Assembly: GCA_900544405.1 (NCBI GenBank)
Contig: UQVA01000010.1
Span: 1-64,000, forward strand
DNA length: 64,000 bases
Reading direction: 5' to 3'
Origin: an uncultured Eubacteriales bacterium
Lineage (GTDB): Bacteria > Bacillota > Clostridia > Oscillospirales > Oscillospiraceae
The translations under genes were made by a program, and so were the position numbers. Below the pieces are notes generated by a model, which saw only the letters and a program-made list of their open reading frames with translations, was not told the DNA's origin and made no database searches. Positions 60,910 through 64,000 of the stretch are shown in pieces. Within the stretch, counting starts at the first letter, position 1; every line of letters begins with the position of its first letter.

Positions 60910-62713
60910 GGAAATCCCTCCCTTCCTGATAGTAGCGGCTCTGTATCTCAAAAAGCTGGGCATAGCCGCCGTTTTTCGCCAGCAATTCTTCATGGGTGCC
61001 TTCCTCGGCAATAACACCATCTTTCAGATACAAGATCCGGTCACAGAACCGGGTCGATGCCAGCCGGTGGGAAATGAACACAGAGGTCTTGCCCTTGGTC
61101 ATGGCATTGTATTTTTGGTAAATATCGCTCTCGGCCAGGGGGTCCAGCGCTGCCGTAGGCTCATCCAGCACCAGAATGGGGCCATCTTTGTAAAGTGCCC
61201 GGGCCAGCAGCAGCCGTTGCGTCTGTCCACCGGAAAATTCTACACCATCCGGGTAAAGTTCCTTACCGTAATGGGTGTTCAGCCCCTTTGGAAGAGCGGA
61301 TACGAATTCCGTCAGTCCCGCCTTTTCGATACAGTCGTTCACCTTTTCTGTGTCCGTTACCGTCTCCGAAAGCGTGATATTCTCCGCCACAGAGCCGGGA
61401 AGCAGGGAATTGTCCTGGAATACGCCGGAAATGCACGCATAGTATTCCCGCCGGTTCAGCTCCCGAATGTCCACGCCGTTCAGCAGCACCCGCCCCTCGA
61501 CAGGGTCCAGAAGACCGCAGATCAGCTTCACCAGGGTCGTTTTGCCTGCGCCATTCAGGCCCACCACCGCCAGCTTTTCTCCGGGGTGGATGGTCAAATA
61601 CAAATGTTCAAATACGGGCTTTTCCGCCTCCGGATACCGGAACGACACATCTTCCAGCCGCAGTTCATAGCCGTCCCCCTTGGGAATGGGCTTGCCCCCC
61701 GTGAAGCGGAAGGGTTCCGGGTATTCGATCCATTCCAGCACGGAACTGATCTCCCGACATTCCTTCTGGACCTCTACCATGTTATTCAGAATCTGTCCGA
61801 CCCAATCCGCAAAGCCACTGGCAGCGGCAAAGTACAACAGAAACTGTGCAGTGGTCAGCTGTCCTTCGATGGCCATAGAGATCAGATACCAGTAGGCCAG
61901 GCCGTTCCGCAGCAGCGTCAGCAGCACATCCAGCAGATCCCCCCAGACCAGAACCCGCTCCCGGCGGTGAACGAAGTCCTTATGGAGCCGGATGCTTTTC
62001 TCGTAAAGCTCCATCAGCCAGTCCCGCAGACCAAATAGACGGACATCCTTGGCCAGCTTATCAGACTCTGCCTTGTTCGCCACATAGTTCTCCCGCACAT
62101 AGCAGCGATTCTGCTCCTCCCGGTGATCCTGCTGCCAACGGGTCAGCCGTCTGGTGACCAGGTAGCCCACGAGCGCCATCGCAATGACCACCACAGCCAG
62201 CACCGGGTTCAGGTCGGTCAACAGCGTCAGATATACGGCAAAGCAGCCGACGCCGGAGAGCAGCGTTTCCAGTGTCACCCAAATATGCTCCGTTCCGCTG
62301 TTGTTGTCCCCCACCGCCATATACGCTCCGTTTTTGACCTCAATGGCTTTAGAATCGCTGCAAAGGCAGTAAGACATGGTGCAGGCCTTCTCGATCACAC
62401 GGTCAATGAGTACGCAGCGAACGGCGATACGTCTGATCTGTGCGCTGTACGCAAAATATGTTTTGAACGTGCCGACCAGCAGCATTCCCAAAGAGAACAT
62501 TAAGATCACCCGCAGCAGGTCCGAAATGCTGTCCTGCCGCTCTACACTGGCCAGAATTTCCGGCGCTGCGTAAAGCTGCATGGCCTGCAGACCCACTGCG
62601 CAAGCAACCGCCAACACAAGCCGCCACAGGACATCCCGCTGATGCTTCCAGGCGGTCTTTACCATATACCCCAAGCAATGGGGCGTTGAATAAACGCTTT
62701 TGTCTTTTCTCAT
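60902..62713 (-). CDS. ABC transporter, fused permease-ATPase (first of pair)
   Basis: The 603-residue partner has six membrane segments, Walker A GLNGAGKTTLVKL, signature FSGGQTQRLLLARAL, Walker B ILVLDEPTAALD and H-loop FISHRLAS. Both members of this pair keep the catalytic glutamate, unlike the MarR-linked pair. AAGGAGGGAAGG precedes the start. Position right after a LytTR/GHKL system suggests export of, or defence against, a peptide, but no small peptide gene was found nearby. Confidence 0.92.
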   Translation of the reverse strand: MRKDKSVYSTPHCLGYMVKTAWKHQRDVLWRLVLAVACAVGLQAMQLYAAPEILASVERQDSISDLLRVILMFSLGMLLVGTFKTYFAYSAQIRRIAVRCVLIDRVIEKACTMSYCLCSDSKAIEVKNGAYMAVGDNNSGTEHIWVTLETLLSGVGCFAVYLTLLTDLNPVLAVVVIAMALVGYLVTRRLTRWQQDHREEQNRCYVRENYVANKAESDKLAKDVRLFGLRDWLMELYEKSIRLHKDFVHRRERVLVWGDLLDVLLTLLRNGLAYWYLISMAIEGQLTTAQFLLYFAAASGFADWVGQILNNMVEVQKECREISSVLEWIEYPEPFRFTGGKPIPKGDGYELRLEDVSFRYPEAEKPVFEHLYLTIHPGEKLAVVGLNGAGKTTLVKLICGLLDPVEGRVLLNGVDIRELNRREYYACISGVFQDNSLLPGSVAENITLSETVTDTEKVNDCIEKAGLTEFVSALPKGLNTHYGKELYPDGVEFSGGQTQRLLLARALYKDGPILVLDEPTAALDPLAESDIYQKYNAMTKGKTSVFISHRLASTRFCDRILYLKDGVIAEEGTHEELLAKNGGYAQLFEIQSRYYQEGRDFRD

Positions 62714-62745
62714 ATCCTTCCCTCCTTGTGGTGCTATCCTATCAT

Positions 62746-62776
62746 GAAAAATCGTCCCCGGAGGATTTCGGGGACG
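62746..62776 (-). terminator. hairpin between GHKL kinase and ABC pair
   Basis: On the minus strand CGTCCCCG and CGGGGACG form an 8-bp stem (62753-62776) followed by ATTTTTC. I see no good promoter between it and the ABC genes, so it may act as a partial terminator that lets some transcription through. Confidence 0.72.
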
Positions 62777-62802
62777 AATGGTAAAACTTTGGTGACGAAC
62801 CG

Positions 62803-63465
62803 TTATTCCTGGGGCAATAGGATTTCCGTGGTGAAGGCGCCGTCCTCGGAATTCCGGCTCAGATACCCGTCCAGCCGGGCCACGATGGCATCGATGCGCA
62901 CCAGGCCGAAGCCGTGGCCCTCCCCCTTGGTGGTCCGGAACCGGCCGTCGGCCTTGGGCAGCTTCTTCCCGGCGGTGAAATTGGTGAAGGAGATATAAAG
63001 TTGGGTCCCCTTCATGTCCATGTACACCCGGATGAGCCGCTGGTCCTCCGGCAGAGCAGCGCAGGCATCCATGGCATTATCGAAAAGATTGCCCAGGATG
63101 CAGCACAGGTCAATTTCGGATGTCCGCAGCTTCACGGGAATGTGTGCATCCGCCAGCACCCGGATGCCCTTGCTCTTAGCCAGGGAAATTTTGGAGTTCA
63201 GAATGGCATCGGTCATGGCGTTGCCGGTCTTGATGACCGTGTCCACGGTGTTCAGATCCGTGTCCAGGGCGTCCAGATAGGTCTTGATGGCCTCCAGGTC
63301 CCCCTGGGCGGCGTAGGCCTTCATGGTCTGGATGTGGTTCCGGTAATCGTGCCGCCAGCCACGGATCTGCCGGTACATATTGTCCACTTCCCGGTAGTGG
63401 GTCTCGATCAGCTCCTGCTGATAGGTTGCCAGCCGCCGGTCGATGCGTTTGGATAGAAATGACAT
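62803..63465 (-). CDS. GHKL-type histidine kinase without membrane domain
   Basis: The 220-residue protein contains only the cytosolic part of an AgrC/NatK-like kinase: the phospho-acceptor His in WRHDYRNHIQTMKAYA, the N box LGNLFDNAMDACAAL and the G box GHGFGLVRIDAIVA. Usual members have an N-terminal membrane sensor of about 200 residues, missing here. The start at 63465 has GAGGAG upstream; the frame extends eight codons further. It is ten bases after the LytTR regulator gene. Confidence 0.9.
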   Translation of the reverse strand: MSFLSKRIDRRLATYQQELIETHYREVDNMYRQIRGWRHDYRNHIQTMKAYAAQGDLEAIKTYLDALDTDLNTVDTVIKTGNAMTDAILNSKISLAKSKGIRVLADAHIPVKLRTSEIDLCCILGNLFDNAMDACAALPEDQRLIRVYMDMKGTQLYISFTNFTAGKKLPKADGRFRTTKGEGHGFGLVRIDAIVARLDGYLSRNSEDGAFTTEILLPQE

Positions 63466-63475
63466 AGTTTTCTCC

Positions 63476-64000
63476 TCAGGTCCGCTCAATAATGGCCCGG
63501 TTCAGGGGTTCGTAGGCCCCACGGGGCAGGGGCAGCACCGTGCCGTCGGACAGCCGGACCTCCGTCCGGGTCACCCGGCGCACGTCTTTCAGGTTCAGAA
63601 TGAGGCTTCGCCCCACCCGGAAAAACCGTTGGTCCAGTTCCTTTTCAAACTCCCCCAGGGTCCGTTTTACGGTGTATTCCCGCTTGGCGTGGAGGGTCAC
63701 ATAGTTCTGCCGGACCTCCAGGTAACGAATTTCATAAAAAGGCAGCCGGACCATTTCCCCGGACAGTTCCAGGTTCAGGCACCGGTCCTGCTGCTTCCGT
63801 TTTTCCGCTGCCCGGTCCAGGACTACCCGGAGTTTTTCGGATTTGATTGGCTTCATCAGGTAGTGCAGCGCCGCAACCTCGTAGCCCTCGGCGATATAAT
63901 CCGAGTAGCCGGTAAGGAACACGATTTGAACGGCTTCATTTTCCTTCCGGACGGTCTTGGCCATGGAGACCCCGTCCAGCGCACCCATTTCAATATCCAA
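63476..64000 (-). CDS. LytTR family response regulator, N terminus outside window
   Basis: The visible 174 residues begin just at the phospho-acceptor Asp in DIEMGALDGVSMAK, continue with the receiver domain (VFLTGYSDY, the conserved Lys in YLMKPIKSEKL) and a LytTR DNA-binding domain (IRYLEVRQNYVTLHAKREY, FFRVGRSLILNL). About 55 N-terminal residues lie beyond 64000. It forms a two-component system with the GHKL kinase and may control the ABC exporter pair. Confidence 0.92.
   Translation of the reverse strand: MDIEMGALDGVSMAKTVRKENEAVQIVFLTGYSDYIAEGYEVAALHYLMKPIKSEKLRVVLDRAAEKRKQQDRCLNLELSGEMVRLPFYEIRYLEVRQNYVTLHAKREYTVKRTLGEFEKELDQRFFRVGRSLILNLKDVRRVTRTEVRLSDGTVLPLPRGAYEPLNRAIIERT

Overview
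The window (about 60% G+C) looks like a chromosome segment of a spore-forming Clostridia, most likely an Oscillospiraceae-type gut anaerobe. The evidence is the 16S 5' end, GerA-type spore germination genes, T-box and cobalamin riboswitch control, a YfmF/YfmH M16 pair, a GHKL/LytTR two-component system and a [4Fe-4S] L-serine dehydratase. The species call is inference. No phage, insertion sequence, transposase or CRISPR array was seen.

Layout: 1-447, 5' end of a minus-strand 16S rRNA gene with two tandem promoters; 448-3162, minus-strand gerK-like operon; 3217-6190, mnmE, cysteine desulfurase, small membrane protein; 6237-11174, proS (minus), sdaA (plus), tRNA-Leu, M42 peptidase and YdcF-like protein (minus); 11256-12908, T-box leader and brnQ; 12959-16882, MarR regulator with a heterodimeric ABC exporter.

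The centre of the window is a corrinoid block of about 22.5 kb made of two operons, each with its own promoter, cobalamin riboswitch and intrinsic terminator. Operon 1 (17226-29674) encodes anaerobic cobalamin synthesis: cbiA, cbiC, cbiD, cbiF, cbiG, cbiH, a cobK-cbiE-cbiT triple fusion, cbiB, cobD, cbiP, cobO and an ApgM-like phosphatase-family protein. Operon 2 (30064-39459) encodes a 1764-residue secreted protein with about ten related beta-type domains and a C-terminal half of a substrate-binding protein, then a BtuF-like lipoprotein, a BtuC-like permease, a BtuD-like ATPase with an extra C-terminal domain, and cbiL, the methyltransferase missing from operon 1. The giant protein is the best candidate for an undescribed system: a Gram-positive corrinoid capture and relay apparatus, analogous in layout to Isd haem uptake.

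The rest (39505-64000) is mostly housekeeping with some unusual architectures: an acyl-CoA synthetase-like ligase, GtrA and GH3 operon; low-molecular-weight phosphatase and DUF2284; an exonuclease with a zinc ribbon and basic tail; a glycosyltransferase fused to rubrerythrin; nagB; an ECF S component; lexA; a PlsC-like acyltransferase with a zinc ribbon, lgt and two M16 proteins; prmA and a DUF4015-like protein; an L,D-transpeptidase; and an ABC exporter pair next to a LytTR/GHKL system whose regulator runs off the window end.
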